This document shows, piece by piece, positions 8,674-16,904 of a stretch of 64,000 nucleotides of DNA; within the stretch, counting starts at the first letter, position 1; every line of letters begins with the position of its first letter. The notes beneath the pieces are model-generated. The model was not told the DNA's origin and made no database searches. It saw only the letters and a program-made list of their open reading frames with translations. The DNA comes from Flavihumibacter rivuli (lineage in GTDB: Bacteria; Bacteroidota; Bacteroidia; Chitinophagales; Chitinophagaceae), in NCBI RefSeq assembly GCF_018595685.2, contig NZ_CP092334.1, positions 2,136,001 to 2,200,000 of the forward strand. The letters run 5' to 3'. The translations under genes were made by a program, and so were the position numbers.

Positions 8674-8691
8674 ATGTGATTATTATCACAT
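8674..8691. promoter_or_regulatory. CRP-like palindrome upstream of the cox block
   Basis: ATGTGATTATTATCACAT is an 18-bp inverted repeat containing TGTGA-N6-TCACA, the classical CRP consensus. Its centre is about 70 bases before the ATG at 8752. A second site of the same form lies at 29882. Both Crp/Fnr proteins in the window are candidate readers. Confidence 0.6.
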
Positions 8692-8751
8692 GTTTTCTGG
8701 AGGGATTGTCGTAAATTATTTATTTAATAACGATTGCAAAAGCTTTAGCAG

Positions 8752-9234
8752 ATGCCATGTCATCCTAAGGTTGAAGGGTGTATGCCCTGCCATGAAGAAA
8801 GAAAGCCATCCCGTGGCAAGAAGAAAGGCCTTGGCCTCTTTTCAGGGATCATTTTAGCTGTTCTTCCCAAATGTCCATTTTGCTTCGTTGCATTTTCCAG
8901 CACCCTTGTCCTCTGTGGTAAAGGAGAGACTATTGACCGATCTATTACCCACTCCTCTACCCCAACCATCCTATTCGCATCTGTCTTTAGTTTACTGGCA
9001 ATAGTGAGTATTGCCTTAAGCTATAAGGACTCCCGTACCCGCTATGCCTTATTGGCGGCCATAGGCGGCGCTGCCTGTGTGTTGACGAGTGTGTTGTTAA
9101 CAGGAGGCGAACCGCTCTATTACATTGGAGTGCTAATGATAATGGGGGCTGTGGCCATCAACATGCGCAGGTTTCGATTATTGGAAAGGATGAACGATTG
9201 GTTTCGCGGAAGAACGATGAAGAAACTAGCCTGA
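8752..9234 (+). CDS. small Cys-rich membrane protein heading the cox block
   Basis: A 160-residue protein with four hydrophobic helices (about residues 28-53, 72-88, 98-115 and 120-135). Two CxxC motifs are visible: CMPCHEE in the cytosolic-looking N-terminus and LPKCPFC at the start of the first helix. The second recalls MerC/MerT-like metal or thiol proteins, and similar CPFC membrane proteins occur in Bacteroidota, but I cannot name the family with confidence. The ATG at 8752 lies 61 bases after the CRP-like palindrome. Only 74 bases separate it from coxM on the same strand, so it may be the first gene of the CO dehydrogenase unit; a role in metal or copper handling there would be a guess. 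Confidence 0.7.
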   Translation: MPCHPKVEGCMPCHEERKPSRGKKKGLGLFSGIILAVLPKCPFCFVAFSSTLVLCGKGETIDRSITHSSTPTILFASVFSLLAIVSIALSYKDSRTRYALLAAIGGAACVLTSVLLTGGEPLYYIGVLMIMGAVAINMRRFRLLERMNDWFRGRTMKKLA

Positions 9235-9308
9235 CCCGTTCAGGCCCAATATATGCTAGTTGCATAAAACGGTTTTGAATCAACATCTAAACAGCTAAAA
9301 CTAAAGCC

Positions 9309-10178
9309 ATGATCCCGCAGTCATTCCAGTATGAATCACCAGGCTCCCTGTCTGAAGCCATCGCTATGCTTCAGCAGTATGGAGAGGACGCAAAGATCCT
9401 GTCGGGGGGACACAGCCTGATCCCCATGATGAAGCTCCGGTTTGCCACGCCCGAGTACCTGATCGATATCAATGGTATTCCCGGTCTTTCCTTTATTAAG
9501 GAAGAAAACGGCATCCTCAGGATCGGCGCCCTTACCAGGGAAGCAGACCTTGAACATTCTGATTTTTTGAAGAAGAAATTCCCCATCTTCTCCGATGCCA
9601 CCAAACTTATCGCAGACCCGCAGGTTCGCAACATGGGAACCATCGGTGGCAATATCGCCCACGGCGATGCTGCCAATGACCATCCCGCTGTGATGCTGGC
9701 ACTCAATGCAACCATCGTGGCAACAGGTCCCGATGGCGAAAGGGAGATCCCCATTGATGAATTCTTCTTCGGATTCTACATGACTGCATTACAACACGGG
9801 GAGATCCTCACCGAGATCAGGATACCCGTTCCTCCTTCAGGAACCGGGAACGCCTACTACAAAATGGAAAGGAAGGTAGGCGACTATGCCACTGCAGGGG
9901 TTGCTGTACAGATCACCCTGGACGACAATGGCGTGGTGACCGCTGCCGGTATCGGCCTGACCAATGTGAACCCTGTTCCCCTGCGTGCTGCGAGGTCTGA
10001 ACAGGCGCTGATCGGCAAGCCTCTTAGCGAGGCAAGCATCAATGAGGCAGCCCAATATGCTTCCGAGGATTGCAATCCTTCTTCGGACCTGCGCGGCAGC
10101 GAAGAATACAAAAGATCGATCGTGGGCACACTGGTCAAACGCATGATCCACCAGGCTGTCAACAGGGCAAACAATTAA
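9309..10178 (+). CDS. coxM: aerobic CO dehydrogenase, FAD-binding medium subunit
   Basis: A 289-residue subunit of the xanthine oxidase family flavoprotein type. The two FAD-contacting loops are present: SGGHSLIPMMKLR (from residue 32) and TIGGNIAHGDAANDHPA (from residue 111). The C-terminal CO_deh_flav_C domain covers about 175-280. In the CoxMSL complex it takes electrons from the iron-sulfur subunit and passes them to the respiratory chain. The order coxM-coxS-coxL is the one typical of form I CO dehydrogenases, and the large subunit confirms the type. Confidence 0.95.
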   Translation: MIPQSFQYESPGSLSEAIAMLQQYGEDAKILSGGHSLIPMMKLRFATPEYLIDINGIPGLSFIKEENGILRIGALTREADLEHSDFLKKKFPIFSDATKLIADPQVRNMGTIGGNIAHGDAANDHPAVMLALNATIVATGPDGEREIPIDEFFFGFYMTALQHGEILTEIRIPVPPSGTGNAYYKMERKVGDYATAGVAVQITLDDNGVVTAAGIGLTNVNPVPLRAARSEQALIGKPLSEASINEAAQYASEDCNPSSDLRGSEEYKRSIVGTLVKRMIHQAVNRANN

Positions 10179-10202
10179 TCAACCTTCTAAACCAAACGTG
10201 AT

Positions 10203-10706
10203 ATGTTAAAACAAATAACAGTAACCGTAAACGGTGTCCAACACACACTTGAGGTGGAACCCCGCTTACTGTTGGTCCATATGATCAGGGAAGTCCTGAA
10301 TCTAACGGGTACGCACATAGGATGTGACACGTCAAGTTGCGGTGCCTGCACCATCCTGCTCGATGGAAAGTCTATTAAGTCCTGTACGGTATTAGCCGTC
10401 CAGGCCAATGGAAAGTCCATTACCACCATTGAGGGTGTGGCACAAAATGGTGAATTATCGCCACTGCAGGAAGGTTTCAAGGAGAACCATGGACTTCATT
10501 GCGGATTCTGTACACCTGGGATGATCCTGCGCGCTACAGAACTCCTGGCCAACAATCCCAATCCAACGGAAGAGGAGATCCGGTGGGGTATTGCGGGTAA
10601 CCTATGCCGCTGCACGGGCTATAATAATATTGTGAAAGCCATTCAATATGCCGGCGCAAAAATGCGTGGCGATGAACTGCCTTCCACCGAACCCGAATTC
10701 GTATAA
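10203..10706 (+). CDS. coxS: aerobic CO dehydrogenase, small [2Fe-2S] subunit
   Basis: A 167-residue iron-sulfur protein with the plant-ferredoxin-type cluster ligands Cys41, Cys46, Cys49 and Cys61 ([11 protein letters not shown]...C) and the second helical-domain cluster Cys100, Cys103, Cys135 and Cys137 (CGFCTPG, CRCTGY). It carries electrons from the molybdenum site in CoxL to the FAD in CoxM. All eight ligands are intact. It lies 24 bases after coxM and 33 bases before coxL. Confidence 0.96.
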   Translation: MLKQITVTVNGVQHTLEVEPRLLLVHMIREVLNLTGTHIGCDTSSCGACTILLDGKSIKSCTVLAVQANGKSITTIEGVAQNGELSPLQEGFKENHGLHCGFCTPGMILRATELLANNPNPTEEEIRWGIAGNLCRCTGYNNIVKAIQYAGAKMRGDELPSTEPEFV

Positions 10707-10739
10707 ACCCATTCAAAAAACGATTCAATTGTTTGCAAT

Positions 10740-13106
10740 ATGATTCAATGTAAAACATCAAAAGAGATCGGCGGCATGGGTCACTCCCTCAAAAGGAAGG
10801 AGGACATTCGCTTCATCCAGGGCAAAGGCCACTATGTGGATGATGTGAAACTGCCCGGCATGTTGTATATGGACATAGTAAGAAGTCCCTATGCCTATGC
10901 CAAGATCAAGAAGATCAATATTGAAGAAGCCATGAAGGTTCCCGGCGTAGTAGCCGTGGTGACCGGAAAGGACCTTGAAAAATACAACCTGCACTGGATG
11001 CCTACCCTGATGTCGGACACCCAAATGGTGTTGCCTACCGACACAGTAATGTACCAGGCACAGGAAGTAGCTGCCGTGATCGCTACCAGCAAGTATGCCG
11101 CCCGTGATGGCCGAGAAGCCGTAAAGGTGGAATACGAACCCATGAAGCCCGTGATCGATCCCTTCAAATCACTGGATCCTGGTGCGCCCGTGCTGCGCAG
11201 CGACAAGGAAGGCAAGAAGGATAACCATATCTGGCATTGGGAAGTGGGCGACAAGAACAAGACCGATGATGTGTTCGCCAAGGCCGAAGTGGTCGTGAAG
11301 GAACAGATGCATATCCCCCGTATCCACGTGGCCTCTATTGAGACCTGTGGTTGTGTGGCCGATTACGATAAGGTGAACAACCACCTCACCATGTACATGA
11401 CCACCCAGGCGCCACACGCCATCCGCACGGTGATCGCGTTGGTAGCAGGGCATGTTGGCCTCACAGAAGAAAAGATCAGGGTGATCTCCCCTGATATAGG
11501 CGGAGGCTTTGGCGGTAAAGTACCGGTATACCCGGGCTATGTGATCGCTATCGCGGTTTCATTCCTTGTTGGAAAACCAGTGAAGTGGATCGAAGACAGG
11601 AGCGAGAACCTGCAAGCCGATTCCTTTGCCCGCGATTACCATATCACGGCAGAGATGGCCGGTACCAAGGACGGTAAGATCCTGGCCACCCGATTCAAGA
11701 TATTGGCTGACCATGGTTACACTGATGCCTCGGCCAACCCCTCCAAATTCCCGACAGGAATGTTCTCCGTCGCCACGGGTTCTTACGATTACGACACCAC
11801 CTATATGGAATGTGATGCCGTATATACCAACAAGCCGCCAGGGGGTGTTGCCTACCGTTGTTCTTTCCGCGTAACCGAGGCAGTGCATGCCATTGAGCGC
11901 ATCACCGACCGCTATGCATTGGAGATCGGAAAAGATCCGGCAGAACTGCGTTTGCAGAACTTTATCAAGAAAGAAGACTTCCCCTGGAAATCGCCAACGG
12001 GATGGATCTATGATAGTGGTGATTACCACAAAGGCTTGCTGAAAGCCATGGATACCGTCAACTACCACCAGCTTCGCGCCGAACAGGCAGAAAAAAGGAA
12101 GCGCGGGGAACTGATGGGGATTGGTATCTCCACCTTCACTGAGATCGTTGGTGCAGGACCTTCAAAGGATTTTGATATCCTGGGCATCAAGATGTTCGAC
12201 AGTGCCGAAATCCGTGTTCACCCAACAGGAAAGGCCATCGCCCGCTTCGGTACCAAGTCACAGGGACAGGGCCACGAGACTACCTATGCGCAGATCATCG
12301 CTGAGGAACTGGGCATACCGGCTGAGAACATCCAGATCGAAGAAGGGGATACCGATACCGCACCATACGGACTGGGTACCTATGCTTCCCGAAGCACCCC
12401 AACAGCAGGTGCAGCTGCGGCTGTGGCTGCCCGCAAGTTGAGGGATAAGGCCAGGAAGATCGCGGCCTACCTGCTCGAAGTGAGCGAGGACGACCTGGAA
12501 TGGGAACCCGGTAAGTTCTTTGTAAAGGGCGCGCCGGAGAAGTCCAAGACCATCCAGGAGATCGTGTTCGCTTCTTATACCAACCACCCGCCGGGCATGG
12601 AAGCAGGCTTTGAAGCAACCCATTACTACGATCCGCCAAACCTCACCTTCCCTTCAGGTGCCTATATCTGCGTGGTGGATATTGACAAGGAAACCGGTGC
12701 CATACATGTAAGGCGTTTCGTTGCCATCGATGACTGCGGAAATATCATCAACCCGATGATCGTACAAGGACAGGTACATGGAGGCTTAACGCAAGGCATC
12801 GCCCCTGCCATGTATGAGGAACTCATCTACGATGAAGCAGGCAATATCCTGAATGGAACCTTCATGGATTACCTTGTACCAACAGCAGTTGAATCACCCA
12901 AGTGGGAAACCGGTCATACCGTTACCCCATCGCCCCACCATCCGATCGGAGCCAAGGGCGTAGGTGAGTCACCAACAGTAGGTGCGCCTCCTGCCATTGC
13001 CAATGCCATCGTTGATGCGTTGAGTCCGTATGGCATCACCCACCTGGATATCCCGATCACACCGTTCAAGGTGTGGAAGGCATTGAAGGAGAAGGGGGTG
13101 GTGTGA
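10740..13106 (+). CDS. coxL: aerobic CO dehydrogenase, large catalytic subunit, form I
   Basis: A 788-residue molybdopterin subunit that oxidises CO to CO2 at a Mo-S-Cu centre. Residues 371-377 read AYRCSFR, the active-site loop diagnostic for form I (AYxCSFR), with Cys374 equivalent to the copper-binding Cys388 of the Oligotropha enzyme. Form II and xanthine-dehydrogenase relatives have AYRGAGR or a related loop instead. GGGFGGK (254-260) and the catalytic glutamate in GVGES (Glu743, 45 residues from the end as in Oligotropha) are also intact. Other dehydrogenases of the family are therefore unlikely. A tandem repeat and a hairpin terminator lie between it and coxG. Confidence 0.95.
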   Translation: MIQCKTSKEIGGMGHSLKRKEDIRFIQGKGHYVDDVKLPGMLYMDIVRSPYAYAKIKKINIEEAMKVPGVVAVVTGKDLEKYNLHWMPTLMSDTQMVLPTDTVMYQAQEVAAVIATSKYAARDGREAVKVEYEPMKPVIDPFKSLDPGAPVLRSDKEGKKDNHIWHWEVGDKNKTDDVFAKAEVVVKEQMHIPRIHVASIETCGCVADYDKVNNHLTMYMTTQAPHAIRTVIALVAGHVGLTEEKIRVISPDIGGGFGGKVPVYPGYVIAIAVSFLVGKPVKWIEDRSENLQADSFARDYHITAEMAGTKDGKILATRFKILADHGYTDASANPSKFPTGMFSVATGSYDYDTTYMECDAVYTNKPPGGVAYRCSFRVTEAVHAIERITDRYALEIGKDPAELRLQNFIKKEDFPWKSPTGWIYDSGDYHKGLLKAMDTVNYHQLRAEQAEKRKRGELMGIGISTFTEIVGAGPSKDFDILGIKMFDSAEIRVHPTGKAIARFGTKSQGQGHETTYAQIIAEELGIPAENIQIEEGDTDTAPYGLGTYASRSTPTAGAAAAVAARKLRDKARKIAAYLLEVSEDDLEWEPGKFFVKGAPEKSKTIQEIVFASYTNHPPGMEAGFEATHYYDPPNLTFPSGAYICVVDIDKETGAIHVRRFVAIDDCGNIINPMIVQGQVHGGLTQGIAPAMYEELIYDEAGNILNGTFMDYLVPTAVESPKWETGHTVTPSPHHPIGAKGVGESPTVGAPPAIANAIVDALSPYGITHLDIPITPFKVWKALKEKGVV

Positions 13107-13108
13107 AC

Positions 13109-13148
13109 ATGTGGACATGTGGAAATGTGAAAATGTGGAAATGTGGAC
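13109..13148 (+). repeat. five tandem 8-bp units after coxL
   Basis: Five direct copies of ATGTGGAA-like units (ATGTGGAC, ATGTGGAA, ATGTGAAA, ATGTGGAA, ATGTGGAC) start three bases after the coxL stop. Two more units (GTGTGGAA, ATGTGACT) follow at 13208-13223 after 59 bases that include the near-palindrome CGCTGAAGCTTCGGCG. Together this looks like a small intergenic repeat array with an insertion. Confidence 0.7.
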
Positions 13149-13287
13149 ATTACGTCAACCAGTGAGGAGCTGAGAACATCAGCCTACGCTGAAGCTTCGG
13201 CGGACGAGTGTGGAAATGTGACTTTTTCGCTAATCAGGGAAAGAAGAGTATGTCCACCATATGGCAGCTCATGAATTGAAAAACCAT

Positions 13288-13320
13288 AGCCGGGTCTGGT
13301 ATCTGGACCCGGCTTTATTT
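13288..13320 (+). terminator. strong hairpin with T-rich tail between coxL and coxG
   Basis: A perfect 9-bp G+C-rich stem, AGCCGGGTC with GACCCGGCT, closes a nine-base loop and is followed by TTATTT. It ends 24 bases before the coxG ATG, inside the putative operon. It should reduce or separate transcription of the maturation genes from the structural genes. Confidence 0.7.
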
Positions 13321-13344
13321 CGAAATGATAGTAAACACTTAAAA

Positions 13345-13872
13345 ATGACAACGACAATAACCAAATCATTCCATGTAGAGCATCCGATAGATGCTGTTTG
13401 GAATAACCTGACCAACCCGACACAGGTAGTGACCTGCGTACCCGGTGCATCGTTGACCGAGCAGATCGACAACGACAATTACAAGGGCGAAGTGGAGTTG
13501 AAGTTTGGACCGGTAAAGGCCAAATATGATGGATTGATCACTTTCCTGGAAAGGGATGCTGCCACTAAGAAAATGTCGCTCAAGGGAACCGGTACGGATA
13601 GCAAAGGAAAGGGCGGTGCCGATATGAAAATGGATGGCCAGCTCACCGAAAAAGATGGTGGCACCGATGTGAATGTGACCATGGAAGTGAATGTGACCGG
13701 CATGATGGCACAGTTCGGTTCAAGGCTTATCAATGACGTTTCCAACCAGGTATTCGACCAGTTCGTCAACAACTTCAAAAAGCAATTGTCAGGAGAGCAG
13801 GTGGATAACACCCTCAGTGCCGGCTCCATGGTGGGCGGCATGATCAAGGGACTGTTTGGTGGCAAAAAATAA
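13345..13872 (+). CDS. coxG: CoxG-like SRPBCC-fold protein
   Basis: A 175-residue SRPBCC/START-like protein of the CoxG family: TKSFHVEHPIDAVWNNLTNP, CVPGASL and GEVELKFGPVKAKYDG are typical of its N-terminal domain (about 1-145). A glycine-rich tail GSMVGGMIKGLFGGKK may contact the membrane. Family work shows that CoxG links CO dehydrogenase to the membrane and, in mycobacteria, carries menaquinone to the enzyme; Bacteroidota also use menaquinone, so the same role is plausible. The frame opens earlier, at 13261, but those codons run through the terminator hairpin, so MTTTITKSF at 13345 is the start. Confidence 0.9.
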   Translation: MTTTITKSFHVEHPIDAVWNNLTNPTQVVTCVPGASLTEQIDNDNYKGEVELKFGPVKAKYDGLITFLERDAATKKMSLKGTGTDSKGKGGADMKMDGQLTEKDGGTDVNVTMEVNVTGMMAQFGSRLINDVSNQVFDQFVNNFKKQLSGEQVDNTLSAGSMVGGMIKGLFGGKK

Positions 13873-13877
13873 ACCCA

Positions 13878-14753
13878 GTGAAAACAATCCATTCCCAACA
13901 GGAGATCATTGAAGCGCTGGATAGGATGAACTATGTGGCAGATGATGCATTTGCCACATCCCTCTTCCTCATGCTGAAACTGCAAAAACCATTATTACTC
14001 GAAGGTCCTCCCGGTGTGGGCAAGACAGAAGTGGCCCATGCCCTGGCCAGGATACTGGACACCAAACTGATCCGCCTGCAGTGCTATGAGGGACTCGATA
14101 TCAATGCAGCGGTATACGAATGGAACTACCAGAAACAATTGCTCGGCATCAAACTCCAGGAAGGCACTACCCTTTCCATCGAGGAGAAGGAAAAGCATAT
14201 ATTCAGTCATGAATACCTGCTGAAGCGACCCTTACTGGAATCCATAACCGAATTGTACCAGTCGCCCGTACTGTTGATCGATGAGCTGGACCGTTCCGAT
14301 GAAGAGTTTGAAGCCTTCCTGCTGGAATTGCTTTCTGCCTTCCAGATCAGTATCCCGGAAATGGGAACCATCAAGGCTGAACATAAACCCTTTGTGATCC
14401 TTACGTCTAACCGTACCCGCGAGTTAAGCGATGCCCTGAAAAGAAGGTGCCTCTATTACTGGATCGATTATCCTGATCTGGCACTGGAAATGCAGATCGT
14501 TCAAAAGCACCTCCCCGGCATAGAAGCCACCTTACTGGAACAGGTTGTGGGTTGTGTGCAGCAATTCCGCCAGAAAAAGCTGGCGAAAACACCGGGGGTA
14601 TCGGAGACCATCGACTGGGCACAATCATTGATGACACTGGGTTACAGGGAGTTGAACCAAAAAGCATTTGACCAGACATTGGGCTCCATACTTAAGTCAA
14701 CAGACGATATCAACCAGGTAAAAGCGGAAGGGCTGGAAAGCTTTATCCGCTGA
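13878..14753 (+). CDS. coxD: MoxR-type AAA+ ATPase, CoxD
   Basis: A 291-residue AAA+ ATPase. Walker A is GPPGVGKT (43-50), Walker B is VLLIDELD (131-138), and sensor 1 lies in LTSNRTRELSDALKRRC. In Oligotropha, CoxD is needed to build the sulfur and copper part of the Mo-S-Cu site on the assembled enzyme. It is five bases after coxG and directly before the VWA-domain partner CoxE, the usual MoxR-VWA pairing. Confidence 0.93.
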   Translation: MKTIHSQQEIIEALDRMNYVADDAFATSLFLMLKLQKPLLLEGPPGVGKTEVAHALARILDTKLIRLQCYEGLDINAAVYEWNYQKQLLGIKLQEGTTLSIEEKEKHIFSHEYLLKRPLLESITELYQSPVLLIDELDRSDEEFEAFLLELLSAFQISIPEMGTIKAEHKPFVILTSNRTRELSDALKRRCLYYWIDYPDLALEMQIVQKHLPGIEATLLEQVVGCVQQFRQKKLAKTPGVSETIDWAQSLMTLGYRELNQKAFDQTLGSILKSTDDINQVKAEGLESFIR

Positions 14754-14768
14754 CACCCATAACCGACC

Positions 14769-15908
14769 ATGAAACAACAGGCCTACCAAACCGCTAGCAT
14801 TACCGAAGGCATCGTGGCTTTTACCCATTTTGCCAGGAGTCATGGTTTGAATGTGGGCCTTCCGGAGACCAGGGATGCCTTGCTCGCTGCTGACCTGGGA
14901 CTATTGACCAACAGGGAGCATTTCAAGAACGCTTTGAAAAGCATCTTCTGCAAATCGCCGGAAGAATGCAAAAGTTTTGAAAAGCTATTCCTTTTGTTCT
15001 GGGATACCAATCCCATCGACCTGCAGGAAAGGAAGGGCAAGACCTCGGTACAGGGTGTGGTGGAGAAGAAGACCAATGCCACACTGGTGATGCTGGGCAG
15101 GGGTAACCAACAGGAGGAGGAGTCATCCGCGAAGAACGTGAGTGGCGCCAATGAAAAGGAACGCCTGAAGCGAACAGACCTTGCCAGTGTGAAGGAAACC
15201 GATGCAGAACAACTGGAAGCCATCGCCAGGAAACTCTTCCGGGAAATGGCCGTGAGGATGAGGAGGAGGATGAAGAACTCGACCAGGAAAGGAAGGATCA
15301 ACCTGCGGCGCACCATCCGGCACAGCATAAGTTTTGGTGGCGAGCCGATGGAATTGTTCAGGAAGTCACAAAAGCCCAAAAAGCAAAGACTGATCGTGCT
15401 GCTGGATGTCAGCGGCTCCATGGATAAATACAGTTTTTACCTGCTGCGGTTCATCTGTGCACTAAAGGAGCATTTCCGGCAATTGGAAGCCTTCCTGTTC
15501 AGCACCTCCCTGCTTCGGGTGACCAAGGCCCTGCAATTGAACAGGATAGACCAGATATTGCAGACGGTATCCGCACAGGCAGAGCATTGGTCGGGAGGCA
15601 CCAGGATAGGTAGTTGCCTGCATGATTTCAATGAACGCTATGGAAAGCTCCTCTTGAATGGCTCACCGATCGTACTGATACTGAGTGATGGATTGGATAC
15701 CGGAACACCGGAGGAACTGCAAAAGGAAATGAAATTTATCAAAGGGAAGGCCAGGAAGGTCATCTGGCTGAACCCCCTGAAGGGTATGAAAGGTTATGCC
15801 CCCATTGCGAAAGGAATGAGCGCTGCGCTCCCATCGATCGACGACTTTCGCTCGGCACATAACCTGGAAAGTTTGCTGGAACTAGAAAATATTTTACAAG
15901 ATGCTTGA
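14769..15908 (+). CDS. coxE: VWA-domain protein, CoxE
   Basis: A 379-residue protein whose C-terminal half is a von Willebrand A domain (about 205-375) with the metal-ion-dependent adhesion motif DVSGS at 213-217. The N-terminal half is mostly helical and charged, with a basic Arg/Lys stretch near 158-184. It is the expected partner of the MoxR ATPase CoxD and, by family knowledge, takes part in maturation of the CO dehydrogenase metal centre. Its 3' end overlaps the next gene by eight bases. Confidence 0.92.
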   Translation: MKQQAYQTASITEGIVAFTHFARSHGLNVGLPETRDALLAADLGLLTNREHFKNALKSIFCKSPEECKSFEKLFLLFWDTNPIDLQERKGKTSVQGVVEKKTNATLVMLGRGNQQEEESSAKNVSGANEKERLKRTDLASVKETDAEQLEAIARKLFREMAVRMRRRMKNSTRKGRINLRRTIRHSISFGGEPMELFRKSQKPKKQRLIVLLDVSGSMDKYSFYLLRFICALKEHFRQLEAFLFSTSLLRVTKALQLNRIDQILQTVSAQAEHWSGGTRIGSCLHDFNERYGKLLLNGSPIVLILSDGLDTGTPEELQKEMKFIKGKARKVIWLNPLKGMKGYAPIAKGMSAALPSIDDFRSAHNLESLLELENILQDA

Positions 15909-16890
15909 GGTATTCTTAGAAAAAGGACAGGAACTGAGGAAAAGGAATGAACCCTTTGCCATCGCCGTAGTGGTGCGAAGGGAAGCACCCAGCAGCGGCA
16001 AAACAGGTGATAAGGCCATAATCAATAAATTTGGCGAGATCATCGGCTGGGTGGGAGGAGGCTGTGTCCGTGCCATCATCATCAAGGAAGCGGAAGATGC
16101 CATGAAGAGCGGCAAGGCCCGGCTCGTGCGAATTGGAAAAACCCTCAACCATTCCCAACAGGAAGGCGTTATGGAATATAAAATGACTTGTCAGAGTGAA
16201 GGCCTGGTGGAAGTGTTCATAGAACCCGTTCTGCCCCCGCCCCATATTGTGGTAATGGGAAAGACCGCAATTGCCAAGGCATTGGTGAAACTGGCCAAAA
16301 TCTCGGGTTTCAGGGTTACAGCAGTAGCTCCTGATATCAAGCCTGACACATTCGACAAGGTAGATGAACTGATCACCCAATACAACCTGAAGCAGGTGAA
16401 CACCACGGCTGCAAGCAGTATTGTGGTGGCCACGCAGGGCGACCAGGACGAGACAGCCTTACAAGAAGCCTTGGGCAAAACCTCCTGCTACGTAGGATTT
16501 GTATCGAGCAAGAAAAAGGGCAGCAAGGTCATGGACTACCTGAAAGATGCCGGGGTTGATCCCGCGCGCGTCGCAGCGGTAAAGTCCCCTGCGGGAATTG
16601 ATATCAACGCCAAGAGCCCGGAAGAAGTGGCGATCAGTATCCTGGCCGAGATCATCCAGGTGAAGAGCCAGGCACCCGGTGCTTCAGGGTTTACTATGTT
16701 CGACACCACGAGGGAAGAAGCGGGTAAGCCCAAATTCTATATCAACCCTGTCTGCGGCGTTCCGGTGGATATCAATAGTCCCAAGCACGTGATCGATTAT
16801 AAAGGGGAAAAAGTGTATTTCTGTTGTGATGGATGCAAAGTGAAGTTTGAGCAGGACCCGGAAAAATATATGCATAAGGCAAAAGCCTGA
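15901..16890 (+). CDS. coxF: XdhC/CoxF family protein fused to a YHS domain
   Basis: A 329-residue maturation factor. The N-terminal XdhC/CoxI domain (about 1-90, with VVVRREAPSSGKTGDKAII and GWVGGGCVRAI) is followed by a Rossmann-type XdhC C-terminal domain (about 108-258, HIVVMGKTAIAKALVKLA). Residues 281-325 form a YHS domain with NPVCG and FCCDGC, a cysteine arrangement that often binds metals such as copper. In Oligotropha, CoxF is needed for copper insertion; a YHS tail on it fits that job but is inference. The start overlaps coxE by eight bases, showing tight coupling. Confidence 0.9.
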   Translation: MLEVFLEKGQELRKRNEPFAIAVVVRREAPSSGKTGDKAIINKFGEIIGWVGGGCVRAIIIKEAEDAMKSGKARLVRIGKTLNHSQQEGVMEYKMTCQSEGLVEVFIEPVLPPPHIVVMGKTAIAKALVKLAKISGFRVTAVAPDIKPDTFDKVDELITQYNLKQVNTTAASSIVVATQGDQDETALQEALGKTSCYVGFVSSKKKGSKVMDYLKDAGVDPARVAAVKSPAGIDINAKSPEEVAISILAEIIQVKSQAPGASGFTMFDTTREEAGKPKFYINPVCGVPVDINSPKHVIDYKGEKVYFCCDGCKVKFEQDPEKYMHKAKA

Positions 16891-16904
16891 GAGAGGAGAA
16901 AAAC

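Noticed and set aside
10740..13106. Alternative call as xanthine, aldehyde or other hydroxylase
   Set aside because: The active-site loop AYRCSFR with Cys374 and the adjoining coxG, coxD, coxE and coxF genes are specific to form I CO dehydrogenase.
13109..13223. Possible CRISPR-like array
   Set aside because: Repeat units are only 8 bp, contiguous rather than spaced, and no cas gene is present.
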